From contig NZ_JAKIKS010000018.1 of the NCBI RefSeq assembly GCF_023284005.1, positions 1-61,330 on the forward strand: DNA of 61,330 bases. The letters run 5' to 3'. The DNA is from Shewanella surugensis. Its GTDB lineage: Bacteria > Pseudomonadota > Gammaproteobacteria > Enterobacterales > Shewanellaceae. The stretch's first letter is position 1. Each line of letters opens with the position of its first letter. A program made the position numbers and the translations under genes. The notes beneath the pieces were generated by a model. It had not been told where the DNA came from, did not search any database, and saw only the letters and a program-made list of their open reading frames with translations. Shown piece by piece: positions 1 to 9,585 of the stretch.

Positions 1-58
1 TGTAAGCGTTGTGAGGCGTTGAGCTAACTGATACTAATGACTCGTGAGGCTTAACCAT
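1..58 (+). rRNA. rrl: 23S ribosomal RNA, 3' end (partial)
   Basis: The first ~58 bases match the conserved 3' terminus of gammaproteobacterial 23S rRNA: a GTTGAGCTAACTGATACTAA segment followed by GTGAGGCTTAACC. The gene runs in from outside the window on the plus strand and is followed by 5S. The exact mature 3' end is set by analogy with E. coli. Confidence 0.93.
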
Positions 59-236
59 ACAACCCTAATGGGTTTTACCGTAGCAATGATTTTTACGGTT
101 CAAGATTAGAACAAAACACTTAATGTAAGTGGTACTCAATATTTATTTAACTTTTGACTTAAACATCAAAAGCAGCTTTTTAAATTGACATATTTAGGTT
201 AATTACGCAGGAAATTGCGATTAACCGTGAAGAATT

Positions 237-356
237 TGTCTGGAAACCATAGCATTGTGGCCCCACCTGATCCCATTCCGAACTCAGAAGTGAAACGCAA
301 TCGCGCCGATGGTAGTGTGGGGTCTCCCCATGTGAGAGTAGGTCATTTCCAGGCGC
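237..356 (+). rRNA. rrf: 5S ribosomal RNA
   Basis: This ~120-nt segment contains the invariant 5S core CCCATTCCGAACTCAGAAG, and its 5' TGTCTGG and 3' CCAGGCG ends pair. It sits about 180 nt after 23S, so it closes the rRNA operon. A small open frame through this region (215-418) is not a gene. Confidence 0.96.
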
Positions 357-370
357 CTAATAAAAACGAA

Positions 371-399
371 AGCCCTAGCAGAAATGCTAGGGCTTTTTG
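371..399 (+). terminator. Intrinsic terminator of the rRNA operon
   Basis: Perfect stem AGCCCTAGCA / TGCTAGGGCT with a GAAA tetraloop, followed by TTTTTGTTTT. The core CCTAGCAGAAATGCTAGG recurs in the terminator just beyond the prophage right end (60791). Confidence 0.93.
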
Positions 400-974
400 T
401 TTTATTTGGCGGAAATGACACTAGAACATGGGAAAATAAAAAGCCCGAACGTAGTGAGATTCAATACCCATGTGCAGCTAGGGGGCATAATAAAAGGTCG
501 ATAAATGCTCCTCGGTAACTGCTCCATGCGTTACTCTCGATATTTGCTCCTGCATTATTCTAGCTTCGTCCATCCTTGATCTCGTACCTCCTATATCCTA
601 TACAAAGGCCAGTTCAGCATCCATGCTTCTCGTTCATAGGCCCATGACGTTGTCTATTCACCTTGGCAATCGGGCGTTGTTGGCGAAGCATAGCTTTGCG
701 TCCATTGGTAGAAAATCGTTCTCGACATTTTCTGCATTTTCCACGTCCTTATGGGTCAATACGGAGGCACTGGCCATGACAGGCGCCTATTTTACTCGTA
801 AAGAGTACGAAAAAATGATCACTCGAACATGGGAACGTTGAGAGCCCATGTGTGGCATGTTTCCTTTCTAGGCCGAATATCGCGCTAGCGATGTGCTTAT
901 GAGCGCGGAGTTTTAGCGTATGGCCATGACAAGCGCCTACTGTCTGTGGCACATATTTCTTAATGGAATTGGTA
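400..974. repeat. Gene-free region with dispersed imperfect repeats
   Basis: No convincing gene is seen in these ~575 bases. Two repeat pairs are visible: 414-434 and 814-835 share AATGA(T)CACT-GAACATGGGAA, and 772-790 and 922-940 share GGCCATGACA[G/A]GCGCCTA. A CCCATGTG motif also follows both members of the first pair at some distance. They look like degraded copies of a short interspersed element or an old duplication. Function unknown. Confidence 0.5.
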
Positions 975-2447
975 TTATCTATTTCTGTACCTGTCGTTGT
1001 AATAATAACCATAGTAGTGAGCATGGGTGTACTCTTTTGCTTCTGCTTCAGTATTAAAGTGAGTGTCATAACGGGAGTGATAATCTTTATCTATGGGTAA
1101 TTGTCCCGCTAAATGCGCTTCGGCCATTTGCAAATGATCTGGACCCATCTCTGCTTTACCATTTTCAGCCGGAGGTTTAGCACTGCTACTGGGCGCAATA
1201 ACATGAGCCATTGGATCATCACTTCTTACTGAAGCGAGCGTCAGTACATCCCCCACATGAGGTGCTGCGGCATCTCTGGCTGTCAGGCTGGGTAAATTGA
1301 ATCGTTTTTCAACGGTGGATAATATTGAGGTATGGTCTAGAGGCGTACTGGATTGGGTTCTAAATACCGTACCCGCTTCAATCAGAGGGGAGACTAATAC
1401 TGTCGGCACTCTTACGCCAAAACGTTGAAAATTAAAACCAAGGTTATCAGGGCAATTAGCAGGCTGGGCTGCATTTTCTGGTGGCGCGACATGATCATAA
1501 CAACCACCATGCTCATCATAAGTAATGATGAGCAGTGTTTTTTCCCATACTGGTGCATTTTTCAGTGTTTGGTATATTTCAAGCAGCAGTTGTTCGCCTT
1601 TGGCTACGTCGTAATTAGGATGTTGGCTGTTACCGTTTACGCCCCATTCGGGGGCTAGAAAGGTATAACTGGCCAATTGATTACTGTTAGCCGCTTGTTT
1701 AAAGGCGGCAAAATCACCAAACTTTCCATATTGAGGTTGAGGAGGCAGAGCAGCTAATGATTGACGGGTTAAAATAGGTTCACTGTCATAACCATAAATA
1801 GCCCAAGGCACTTGCGCATGCTCAAGTAAATTATAAATACTGGTGGCATCATAAACTTTATCGTGATCATTAAGCCGACCTAAACTGGTGGCCATTTGCA
1901 CGAAGGCGCGATTGGGCAAGGTCTCTGTTGGCACAGAGCAGAACCAATGATCGCACACAGCATAAGAACGGGCAAGAGTGGACAGTACCGGTAATAGCTC
2001 AGGTGTATACATGCCCATAATATTTTTTGGTTGAGTACCTTCTGCAATGTACCAATTTGCCTCTGAACTTGCATTGTTTTTTCTATGGGTGTTTAGCGTG
2101 TAAGCAAAATCAGTAACAAAGCCTTGATTACTGGCAGGTGTGTTGGCTGAAGGCGTTTTATAGTCACCAAATAGTTGGCTATTAGTATTGGAATAACCTT
2201 CTCCGGGATCGGTACCGGGCCAATAATAGGCATATTCATTATTTGGTATGGGGAAAACCTGAATGGGTTGACCTTGGCTATCGATATTGCGCTCATTTCC
2301 CGTCAGCCCTTCAAAGGGGTGATCTAAGGGCGAGCGATTATTTTGATCTTTATATAAAAAGCCCAGCATATGATCAAAAGAGCGGTTCTCCAGCATGATC
2401 ACCACTATGTGATCGATTTCATCGAGTTTATCTGTCATTGATGTCAT
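975..2447 (-). CDS. PF04185 phosphoesterase (phospholipase C / acid phosphatase family), 490 aa
   Basis: Last gene of a five-gene leftward operon. The protein opens almost directly with the family signature ENRSFDH (about residues 20-27), then shows PTETLPNRAF (~170), YDEHGGCYDHV (~310) and a DHTSILSTVEKRF segment (~370), the ordered metal and active-site motifs of the PF04185 phosphoesterases (phospholipase C, AcpA). Such enzymes hydrolyse phosphomonoesters or phospholipid head groups. Secreted members carry a Tat leader. None is seen here, so a cytoplasmic or otherwise exported role is likely. The C-terminus is rich in His, Tyr and acidic residues. Only 17 bp separates it from the upstream phosphoesterase gene. 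Substrate unknown. Confidence 0.88.
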   Translation of the reverse strand: MTSMTDKLDEIDHIVVIMLENRSFDHMLGFLYKDQNNRSPLDHPFEGLTGNERNIDSQGQPIQVFPIPNNEYAYYWPGTDPGEGYSNTNSQLFGDYKTPSANTPASNQGFVTDFAYTLNTHRKNNASSEANWYIAEGTQPKNIMGMYTPELLPVLSTLARSYAVCDHWFCSVPTETLPNRAFVQMATSLGRLNDHDKVYDATSIYNLLEHAQVPWAIYGYDSEPILTRQSLAALPPQPQYGKFGDFAAFKQAANSNQLASYTFLAPEWGVNGNSQHPNYDVAKGEQLLLEIYQTLKNAPVWEKTLLIITYDEHGGCYDHVAPPENAAQPANCPDNLGFNFQRFGVRVPTVLVSPLIEAGTVFRTQSSTPLDHTSILSTVEKRFNLPSLTARDAAAPHVGDVLTLASVRSDDPMAHVIAPSSSAKPPAENGKAEMGPDHLQMAEAHLAGQLPIDKDYHSRYDTHFNTEAEAKEYTHAHYYGYYYNDRYRNR

Positions 2448-2464
2448 GATCTGCCTCTTTAATC

Positions 2465-4423
2465 TTATTTTTCATTCGTGTATCCACCACAATAAATGTG
2501 GATCTCATTAGTGTGCTTTGCTTGATAAAATAACCACAGTTGGTCTTGATAACATGTTGAACTTAATGGCGTGTCAGGGCTGCGAATAACGCCATTAACC
2601 GCTACCTGTTCACTCCACCCCGCCTCGGCCAAGGTGCCATAACCATTACTGGTACAGTCTTCCTTACTGGGATTGTAAGAGACTGGATATCTTGGGGTGA
2701 GGGTGCCATTAATGGAGAAGGTTTCTGTAATGAGTTGCTCACCATTGGGGTTGTTATGCAGTAAATGAATGACGCCATTTAAGGTTGCACAGCAGAGATT
2801 TCCTTTTGCAGCATAATCATTATGATCTGGCTCGGGTTCAGTCGGCGTATAAATACTGGGTTTGTGACTAAAGTGATTGATAGAGAAAGCGCAGGGGGAC
2901 CATTGGTTGATACTTGCATCATCATAGGGACCCGCATATTGACTCTTCTCGACCTGAATTTGATTAAACTCTGCTGTGTTGTAGCTAACGCAAGCGAGGC
3001 TATGATCTGTATTGGTATAAATAAGTAATAAGCTTGCACCGAGATGCGCTAAGGTAAAATTGGTTTGAGGGTGAGTGTTATTGCTGGGAATGATCTCGGT
3101 TTGCTCTTGCCATTGACCATCTTGATAACGGCGACTTAAAAATGTGCCTTGTGAGCTGCAATAAACCAGCATAAAGCCTTCTTGATGGGGAATGCAGGTC
3201 ATGGCTGATTGAGTGATTTGAGTGTAGTTAAAACAGGTATTATTACGCCAGCCATAGGTGACATCATACTCAAGTACGGTGAGTTGTTGCTGGCTATCGT
3301 GATAACTCAACATGAGTTGTTGATTGTTCGCCGCCATGCTTAACTGCTGACACTCATCTTTTAAATGGATCGCCTCTGAAAATACCGTGCCATTAAAGGT
3401 ACGATAATATAAATGATGCTCTGAGGTCACATAAGCAATAAACATTTGCCCTCGATAACAGCAGATTTGAAGGTCAAGCACATCAGCAATCGGTGTTGTA
3501 CGATGCTGCTGCCAACGAAAGCGTTTACCCCAAAGGAATTGAAACCAATTGGCGTCGTGATCATTTTTATCCAAGCTAGCTAAATTGAAGTTTTTTTCTA
3601 CTGTTTTTAGCAAGGAATAATGATTATAACCTTCTGTTTCTTGCCCTGGGATTATCATATCGCCGAGCAAAGTGGTGTAAATTTGATTTGGCCCATCGTA
3701 ATTATATTTGTACTTTGTCGGTGTATCATAATCAGCTTCAAAATCAGCTTCATCATAGGTCACTACCACTAAGGTTTTTGCGGGCAGTTTGCTATTGGGG
3801 CCGGGGAAATTCAGCCGCTTGAAAAAGTTTTGTAACCAGTGTGCTTGTTGATCGACTAAGGCCGGGGCTCGCTCGCCCTTAAGATCGTTATCCGTTGTTG
3901 ACATTAAGTAATGACCGTCATGCCACATGTTGGGTGTAAACCATGCATATTCAGGGAAAGTGCCATTGAGTAAATCAGCAAAAAACCCGGCTTCATTATC
4001 TATTTTTTGCCAACGTTTTTGTTGATTAATAATCCGTTGGTACGAAGTGAATGGATTATGTTTGAGAACATAAGGATAGGCATCGATCGGAGTAAAATCA
4101 ATTGGTTTCCAAGGTGTCCAACCTGATATATAACTGTCCATATAGGCGCGCCAATCGAGTTGATAAGGTGAAGATTCAATTAAGTCGACAATGGTTTTTT
4201 GGGGAAGGTAAGGTGTAGGGAAATTATCATCATTGACCCCACATAATTCGCCTGAGATTGAAGCGATATAATTGGTTTGTGAGGGGTGCATAACCCCATA
4301 ACTATTTGTTAATGCAATACCTTGAGCAGCTAAATTGCGCATGTAATCATTTTGCATCACATAACTTCGGTATTGATTTTCAAACATAATGATCAGTATA
4401 TGGTCAAAGACTCTGTGCATCAT
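2465..4423 (-). CDS. PF04185-like phosphoesterase with long C-terminal extension, 652 aa
   Basis: The N-terminal ~300 residues are a divergent PF04185 phosphoesterase: IMFENQYRSYV replaces the usual ENRSFDH, followed by HPSQTNYIAS (~47), VVTYDEADFEAD (~220) and HYSLLKTVEKNF (~270). The remaining ~340 residues are rich in short beta-strand-like stretches (repeated YR/YC, WQ and LLIY segments), suggesting a beta-propeller or lectin-like binding domain. That is inference from composition. No signal peptide is visible. It lies 17 bp upstream of the second phosphoesterase and 42 bp after the ferritin-like gene, so the two hydrolases are co-transcribed. A paired role on one substrate is possible but unproven. 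Confidence 0.8.
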   Translation of the reverse strand: MMHRVFDHILIIMFENQYRSYVMQNDYMRNLAAQGIALTNSYGVMHPSQTNYIASISGELCGVNDDNFPTPYLPQKTIVDLIESSPYQLDWRAYMDSYISGWTPWKPIDFTPIDAYPYVLKHNPFTSYQRIINQQKRWQKIDNEAGFFADLLNGTFPEYAWFTPNMWHDGHYLMSTTDNDLKGERAPALVDQQAHWLQNFFKRLNFPGPNSKLPAKTLVVVTYDEADFEADYDTPTKYKYNYDGPNQIYTTLLGDMIIPGQETEGYNHYSLLKTVEKNFNLASLDKNDHDANWFQFLWGKRFRWQQHRTTPIADVLDLQICCYRGQMFIAYVTSEHHLYYRTFNGTVFSEAIHLKDECQQLSMAANNQQLMLSYHDSQQQLTVLEYDVTYGWRNNTCFNYTQITQSAMTCIPHQEGFMLVYCSSQGTFLSRRYQDGQWQEQTEIIPSNNTHPQTNFTLAHLGASLLLIYTNTDHSLACVSYNTAEFNQIQVEKSQYAGPYDDASINQWSPCAFSINHFSHKPSIYTPTEPEPDHNDYAAKGNLCCATLNGVIHLLHNNPNGEQLITETFSINGTLTPRYPVSYNPSKEDCTSNGYGTLAEAGWSEQVAVNGVIRSPDTPLSSTCYQDQLWLFYQAKHTNEIHIYCGGYTNEK

Positions 4424-4465
4424 AAAGGTCCTTTTAAGAGAGACTAGAATACTCAGTTAATCTTA

Positions 4466-5563
4466 TTATCGAATGCTGGATAATGTGCGCTCTTCAGGAG
4501 ATAAATACTCCCAAGTTGGCGCAGCGTATTCACCAAGCTCATTGTCAGGGATCGGGTTTCTCATCAGTATTTGTATCACTTCTTTGAGTGAAAACATGGT
4601 GCAGACAGCGGTTTCTAACGTTTTTGGCTGACCATTGAATGCGAGATGCAATTGATCCAGTAAGCGGCTAAAAATAACATTGACATTAAAATTCATTTCT
4701 TCTAATTCTGGATAATGAATGTAATCACCTGACTGAGGATCGGGTTTGAGGTTATACACATCATCATAATTTATGTTGATTTCTGGCCCTGTTGGGCCGC
4801 TATTATGACTGTCGCCTAATACATAACGTCGACCTTTTTTTAGTTCATTAAATCGATAAAAATGAGACAGTTCCCTTGGCTGCATAAAAAGCTGATGATC
4901 GCCACTTTCAATACCTGTGGTATCTTCAAGAGGGAAGGACTTATCAGGATCCCAATGTTTATTGGGCGCCCCTTCTCCTTGAGCGATAATGGCATTAAGG
5001 GCAAATAAGGCAGAGTCAAGGTTGGTGACTTTGTTAATGATCCCACCGCCACCATAATAATATTTATGCTCTATTTGTTTGTCTAATGTGCCGCAAGGAA
5101 ATAAGTCAGCGCCCATTTTTTCATCCAGATATTTAAGTCCTTTTTCAATATTCTCATAGAATTTACCTATGGTGATCATCGATATTGGCACTAAGTCTCC
5201 GGGCATTTCAATGGCGAGAAATAGCATCAGTGCCTGCGGCGATAGCTTGAGTAACCTGGCTTCAAACCATTTTTCATTGTCCGGTAAGAAGGTAGGGTAA
5301 ATGGGGATGAACTCAGGACTGTTTAAGGCAGGCGAACCGCCTGTGGCAATAAGCACATTAGCGGCATTGGTTAAATGAAACATTTCCTCCATGATAACAG
5401 AGCGGATCACACTATAAGCAATGGTATTGCTGCCTTCTTTGATCGAATACAAGGCTTGCAAATAAGTGGGTAAGGTTGAAAACTCTAACTCGACAGCCAG
5501 TTGCAGATTATAATGTAAGTCGTCGATGGTCTCGATGGTTCTAAGAGGTTGTCTACAATACAT
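4466..5563 (-). CDS. Ferritin-like protein (VioB/StaD C-terminal domain type), 365 aa
   Basis: Residues ~10-70 (VELEFSTLPTYLQALYSI, then IRSVIMEEMFHLTNAANVL) give the E...E..H arrangement of the ferritin-like domain found in iminophenyl-pyruvate dimer synthases (VioB, StaD, RebD) and stand-alone relatives. In characterised relatives this fold binds iron or haem and couples amino-acid-derived imines. Whether that chemistry occurs here is unknown, because no tryptophan oxidase or VioE-like partner is present. The gene is directly downstream (15 bp) of a GMC flavoenzyme and upstream of two phosphoesterases, so it probably acts on a product of the GMC enzyme. Confidence 0.8.
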   Translation of the reverse strand: MYCRQPLRTIETIDDLHYNLQLAVELEFSTLPTYLQALYSIKEGSNTIAYSVIRSVIMEEMFHLTNAANVLIATGGSPALNSPEFIPIYPTFLPDNEKWFEARLLKLSPQALMLFLAIEMPGDLVPISMITIGKFYENIEKGLKYLDEKMGADLFPCGTLDKQIEHKYYYGGGGIINKVTNLDSALFALNAIIAQGEGAPNKHWDPDKSFPLEDTTGIESGDHQLFMQPRELSHFYRFNELKKGRRYVLGDSHNSGPTGPEININYDDVYNLKPDPQSGDYIHYPELEEMNFNVNVIFSRLLDQLHLAFNGQPKTLETAVCTMFSLKEVIQILMRNPIPDNELGEYAAPTWEYLSPEERTLSSIR

Positions 5564-5578
5564 GAGTTATCTCCTTAT

Positions 5579-7411
5579 TCATGTTTGTTCAAGTGCTTTG
5601 AGTACATTATCTGCAGCCCAATAAGTTAATGCCGCCATCGTTAAGGTAGGATTACTGGTTGAAATGGTTGGCATGTTGCCACAACCAACAAGGTATAAAT
5701 TGGGATGGTCCCAGCTGCGTTGATGTTTATCTACTACGGAGGTTTGTGCATTAAACCCCATAATATGCGTACCCACTAAGTGTCCAGCACCATTGTAGCT
5801 ATAACCTTCACCTTGATAAGTGACATAACCGGGATCGCTTTGTTTGTACTGGGTATAAGCTTCCACACCTAAATAGGCAAATAACTCATCGGATACTTGT
5901 TTAGCTTGGGCCATGCCTGCGCGTGTATAGTCAGTGACTTGATAATGGATCACGGGGCGATAATTCCCCAGTTGATCTTTATATCTTTCATCTATGGTAA
6001 CGCGGTTGTTAGGATCGGGTAATTGCTCGACCAAAAATCCGAGCCTGAACATGCGTGGATAAACAGAGCTGATGGCGCGTTTGAGCTCTGCGCCATATAA
6101 ATTTTTATTATCGATCAGATCGGGCACAGTACTAATGGGCGCGCCAGCAGGCCAGCTCCAGCCCCAATTACCTATTTCGATCCGAAAAGCCGCTTGTTTA
6201 CGTCTAAACTCTCCGCCTCGCAGTGAAGGAATGCCAGAGGTCGACCCCGGTCCCCTAAAGGCACCTATGTCCGTTGGCATAAGTCCCCACGTTAACATGG
6301 TGGGGTGATCCATTAAATTGCGACCAACCTGATCGCTACTGTTAGCAATGCCTGCTGCCAGTAATATTTTTGCATTTTCCACTGCGTGGGCAGCTAATAC
6401 GACGATACGGCCTGATACTGTTTTCACTTCATAATCTGTTGTTTGGGTGTCAGTGTATTGCTTGTAAATGACTGTTTTTACTTCATGGGTATATTCATCC
6501 AGTGCCATATCGCTGACCACACATTGATTGCGGACTTCAACAAAACCGGTGGTTTTTGCTTGTGCTAATGTTTTAAGGGCATTGTATTTTGCTTGGATTG
6601 GGCAGATAGGGACGCAATTTGAGTTGCCTGCGCAGCGCTGACCTAAATTTTGATTTCCTACCGCGCCTACGGGGCGATAATCCCCTCTTGGCATGCCGTT
6701 TCTGCCTTGTGGGGTGCTGACAACCTTAATGGGATAATGATGATAATCAATGGTCACCGACATACCTTGTAAACCTTGATTCATGTAATTATCGAGAAAG
6801 CTCTGGGGAATTTTCTCCATAGGATAATCATAACCCTCTCTAAAAGGGATGTGTACTGCAGGATTATCTATTTGCTGATAGTTTTGATCGCGTGCATTGG
6901 CAGAGACACCGATCATGGTTTCGGCGACTTCATACCAAGGTTGCAGTTCATCATAGCTAATAGGCCAGTCTAAGCCGTGGCCAAAATGGGTTTTGAGTTT
7001 AAAATCTTCAGGTAGCATACGTAAGCAAGTGCCAAGCCAATGCAGTGTCGTCCCGCCTTCAGAGCGGGTGTAAGTGCTGGCAAAAGGGTTGGGGCCCATT
7101 TGTACAAAATAGCCATTATTTGTAATGGGTTTACCATCAGACATATTGCGCGTGTCAGTCACTAACGGTTGTGGCGCATTGGGGTTATTTGGAAAAGGCG
7201 CATTAGGGATTTTGGCCATGGCGGTAAAAAAAGTATCCATATAGGATTCATAACCTTTTTTATCATTATTATTAAAAAAACGGCCATCGGTGCCAGTGCC
7301 TGCTTCAAGGATCAGCACCTTTTTTTGTTGCGCGCCAAGCTGCTGTGCCATAATCGCGCCGCTGATCCCAGCGCCGATGATCACCACATCAAATTGTTCA
7401 CATTTAGTCAT
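5579..7411 (-). CDS. GMC family FAD-dependent oxidoreductase, 610 aa
   Basis: An N-terminal dinucleotide-binding motif VVIIGAGISGAIMAQQL (residues ~9-25) is followed by a second FAD region GGTTLHWLGTCLRM (~118-132). A cysteine-rich CAGNSNCVPICP (~260) is typical of gluconate/sorbitol-dehydrogenase-like GMC enzymes, and the C-terminal GHLVGTHIMG plus NPTLTMAALTYWAADN supply the active-site His and cofactor lid. The family oxidises alcohols or polyols using FAD. The upstream gene encodes a likely small partner subunit (13 bp away), matching the two-subunit organisation of membrane-linked gluconate and sorbitol dehydrogenases. No Tat signal is seen. Substrate unknown. Confidence 0.9.
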   Translation of the reverse strand: MTKCEQFDVVIIGAGISGAIMAQQLGAQQKKVLILEAGTGTDGRFFNNNDKKGYESYMDTFFTAMAKIPNAPFPNNPNAPQPLVTDTRNMSDGKPITNNGYFVQMGPNPFASTYTRSEGGTTLHWLGTCLRMLPEDFKLKTHFGHGLDWPISYDELQPWYEVAETMIGVSANARDQNYQQIDNPAVHIPFREGYDYPMEKIPQSFLDNYMNQGLQGMSVTIDYHHYPIKVVSTPQGRNGMPRGDYRPVGAVGNQNLGQRCAGNSNCVPICPIQAKYNALKTLAQAKTTGFVEVRNQCVVSDMALDEYTHEVKTVIYKQYTDTQTTDYEVKTVSGRIVVLAAHAVENAKILLAAGIANSSDQVGRNLMDHPTMLTWGLMPTDIGAFRGPGSTSGIPSLRGGEFRRKQAAFRIEIGNWGWSWPAGAPISTVPDLIDNKNLYGAELKRAISSVYPRMFRLGFLVEQLPDPNNRVTIDERYKDQLGNYRPVIHYQVTDYTRAGMAQAKQVSDELFAYLGVEAYTQYKQSDPGYVTYQGEGYSYNGAGHLVGTHIMGFNAQTSVVDKHQRSWDHPNLYLVGCGNMPTISTSNPTLTMAALTYWAADNVLKALEQT

Positions 7412-7424
7412 GGAGGTTATCTCA

Positions 7425-7934
7425 TTATTGCAGGTGTATGGAGGCGATAGAATTTAGCGGTGCATCGGACCAAGTGCCGTAACCTGGCTGTTTTGCCCCC
7501 ATAGGATGACTGCCCATTAACGGCCAAACTAAGCCCTGAATATAGGCATTATTGGAAATAATATAATCCTCAGGGGTGGGGGATTCGACACCAATAACCG
7601 GTGATGAATAGGCGGGGATACCGTAAGTCATACTCCAGTTGTCGGTCATTTTGTACCAAATGGAGAGGTACCACATCTTGATAATATTGCGGGCGATGGG
7701 GCCGTATTTTTCATTGGATAGAAGCTGATGGCGTAAGGCTTGTGGGCAGACTTGGCCGTCATTATTCCGTTCTAACTGAGAAAAACAGTGATAGAGTTCA
7801 TCGAGGACATCTTGACGTACCCATTGACTCAAAGTTTGATTGTATTCATTGCCTACACCAGTGCCGATCAATCGAGTTACGGGGTAATCAGTTAACGTGG
7901 CACTGAGATCATAAAAATCATCTAATCGATACAT
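7425..7934 (-). CDS. Small subunit-like protein of a sorbitol/gluconate-type dehydrogenase, 169 aa
   Basis: First gene of the leftward operon. Its size, position immediately before a GMC flavoenzyme, and WYLSIWYKM ... PHPMGAKQPGYGTWSD-like C-terminal half (here GSHPMGAKQPGYGTWSD) resemble the small subunit of FAD sorbitol dehydrogenase or gluconate 2-dehydrogenase subunit 3. Those subunits assist maturation or export of the GMC subunit. Unlike many of them it has no Tat leader. Start chosen at 7934, which is preceded by AAGGATATTATT on the minus strand. The operon promoter must lie in 7935-8166. The assignment is by similarity of pattern and context. Confidence 0.65.
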   Translation of the reverse strand: MYRLDDFYDLSATLTDYPVTRLIGTGVGNEYNQTLSQWVRQDVLDELYHCFSQLERNNDGQVCPQALRHQLLSNEKYGPIARNIIKMWYLSIWYKMTDNWSMTYGIPAYSSPVIGVESPTPEDYIISNNAYIQGLVWPLMGSHPMGAKQPGYGTWSDAPLNSIASIHLQ

Positions 7935-8061
7935 AATAATATCCTTATTGATTTTTTTATCGATTTACTCAGCATAGAACAAAAATATGCCCTTTGTTGT
8001 GCGTTAATTTCCGATAGATATTTTTTTGATGTAGATCAGTTTAGAGCTGTATTGGCTGCTG

Positions 8062-8093
8062 TTACATTGGTCTTGCATTGGTCTTACATTCAG
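8062..8093. repeat. Three ~11-bp tandem repeats in the divergent intergenic region
   Basis: Units TTACATTGGTC, TTGCATTGGTC and TTACATTCAG follow one another between the leftward oxidoreductase operon and ada-alkA. An array on DNA-helix spacing between divergent promoters could be a regulator site, but there is no direct evidence. Confidence 0.4.
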
Positions 8094-8166
8094 TTCCGTT
8101 TTTGGCTAGTTTCTTTTTATTAAGCCTATATACTTTTTGCATTAGTCAAATAAGGAAAGACGTTCT

Positions 8167-9585
8167 ATGTTGGATGCGACGATTTGTCAAAAAGCGAGGT
8201 TATCGCGAGACCCTCGTTTTGATGGGCAGTTTTTTACCGCAGTGAAAACGACGGGAATTTATTGCCGCAGCATTTGCCCTGCAAGTCCGCCAAAAGAAGT
8301 GAATGTCACTTATTTTGCATCAGCCATTGAATGTGCCAGCTCAGGTTTTCGGCCTTGTTTACGCTGTCGTCCTGATAGTGCGCCCCATTCTCCAGCATGG
8401 AAAGGCGTTAATGCCAGCCTAGAACGGGCGATTAGGTTAATTAATGATGGTGCATTACAGACTCAGTCTTTAGTGCAATTAGCACAGCGTTTGGGGATCA
8501 GCGATCGTTATTTAAGACAGATTTTTAATCAATATTTGGGTATGTCACCTAAGCGTTATTCATTATATCAGCAGTGTTTATTCGCCAAGCAATTATTACA
8601 GCAAACGAGATTACCCATTATTCAAGTTGCTTTGGCCAGTGGTTTTGACAGTGTACGTCGGTTTAATGATTGCTTTAAATCAGAGTTGAAATTGACGCCG
8701 TCACAAATGCGAAAAACAACCGCTGAAAATGCCAATGAATTAACCTTAAAACTGTATTACAGACCGCCGTTTGATTGGACGTTAATGCAAACCACATTAG
8801 CCACAAGGGCGGTGGAGCAGATGGAGTGGTGTGATAATGACAGTTATGGCCGCAGTTTTAATTGGCATGGCACCCTGGGCCGTTTTAGTGCGCGACATAA
8901 ACCTGAGAAAAATATGTTTTTAGTCACTATTGAATTAAATGAGATCACTCACCTAAAGCCTATTATTAATAATATTCGTCGTATTCTTGATTTAGATTTG
9001 GATATACAAGCAGTAGAAGCGGATTTAAAGCGATGTTTACCCAGTCACTTTGATTTTAAAGCCGGGGTGAGATTACCTGGAATATGGAGTGTCTTTGAAG
9101 CGGGTATTCGGGCTATTTTAGGTCAGCAAATTTCGGTGCCAGCGGCGCGTGATCTAGTGACTAAGTTAGTTAATGAATTAGGGGAAAGCTATCAGGGCAA
9201 TAAGTTATTCCCGTCGCCGCAAGCGATTGCTGATAGTGAATTAACCTTTTTGAAAATTCCTGCTTCTCGCAAGCAAACATTACACAATCTTGCCCAGTAT
9301 TATGTCGATGAGGCTAGTCCTGATGTGCCCCAGAATTGGTTGGCGCTCAAAGGCATTGGCCCTTGGACTGTGGATTATGCTCGTATGCGGGGGTTAAGCG
9401 ATCCCGATGTGTTTCTGGCCAGCGATTTAGGCATTAAAAAAGCATTAGCAAAATACGCTCCCGCTGAAAAAGAGAGTGATAATACATTAGATATAGGCAA
9501 GAGTGCAGATCAAATGCCGTTTAAGGCCGAGCAAGTATCGCCTTGGGGCAGTTATTTAACCTTTCAGTTATGGAGTCAACGCTAA
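8167..9585 (+). CDS. alkA: Ada-AlkA fusion: methyl-phosphotriester sensor / 3-methyladenine DNA glycosylase
   Basis: A 472-residue bifunctional protein. The N-terminus is the Ada zinc domain (YCRSIC at ~32-37 and FRPCLRC at ~59-65 supply four Cys, one the methyl acceptor). An AraC-type HTH follows at ~85-190 (LAQRLGISDRYLRQIFNQYL), then AlkA_N and an HhH-GPD glycosylase domain with LKGIGPWTVDYA (~395) and catalytic Asp in FLASDLG. It should both sense alkylation damage as a transcription activator and excise alkylated purines. SD AAGGAAAG precedes the ATG. The stop overlaps the ogt start (TAATG), so the two repair genes are coupled. Confidence 0.95.
   Translation: MLDATICQKARLSRDPRFDGQFFTAVKTTGIYCRSICPASPPKEVNVTYFASAIECASSGFRPCLRCRPDSAPHSPAWKGVNASLERAIRLINDGALQTQSLVQLAQRLGISDRYLRQIFNQYLGMSPKRYSLYQQCLFAKQLLQQTRLPIIQVALASGFDSVRRFNDCFKSELKLTPSQMRKTTAENANELTLKLYYRPPFDWTLMQTTLATRAVEQMEWCDNDSYGRSFNWHGTLGRFSARHKPEKNMFLVTIELNEITHLKPIINNIRRILDLDLDIQAVEADLKRCLPSHFDFKAGVRLPGIWSVFEAGIRAILGQQISVPAARDLVTKLVNELGESYQGNKLFPSPQAIADSELTFLKIPASRKQTLHNLAQYYVDEASPDVPQNWLALKGIGPWTVDYARMRGLSDPDVFLASDLGIKKALAKYAPAEKESDNTLDIGKSADQMPFKAEQVSPWGSYLTFQLWSQR

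Noticed and set aside
215..418. 67-codon frame across 5S rRNA
   Set aside because: Overlaps a clear 5S gene and terminator.
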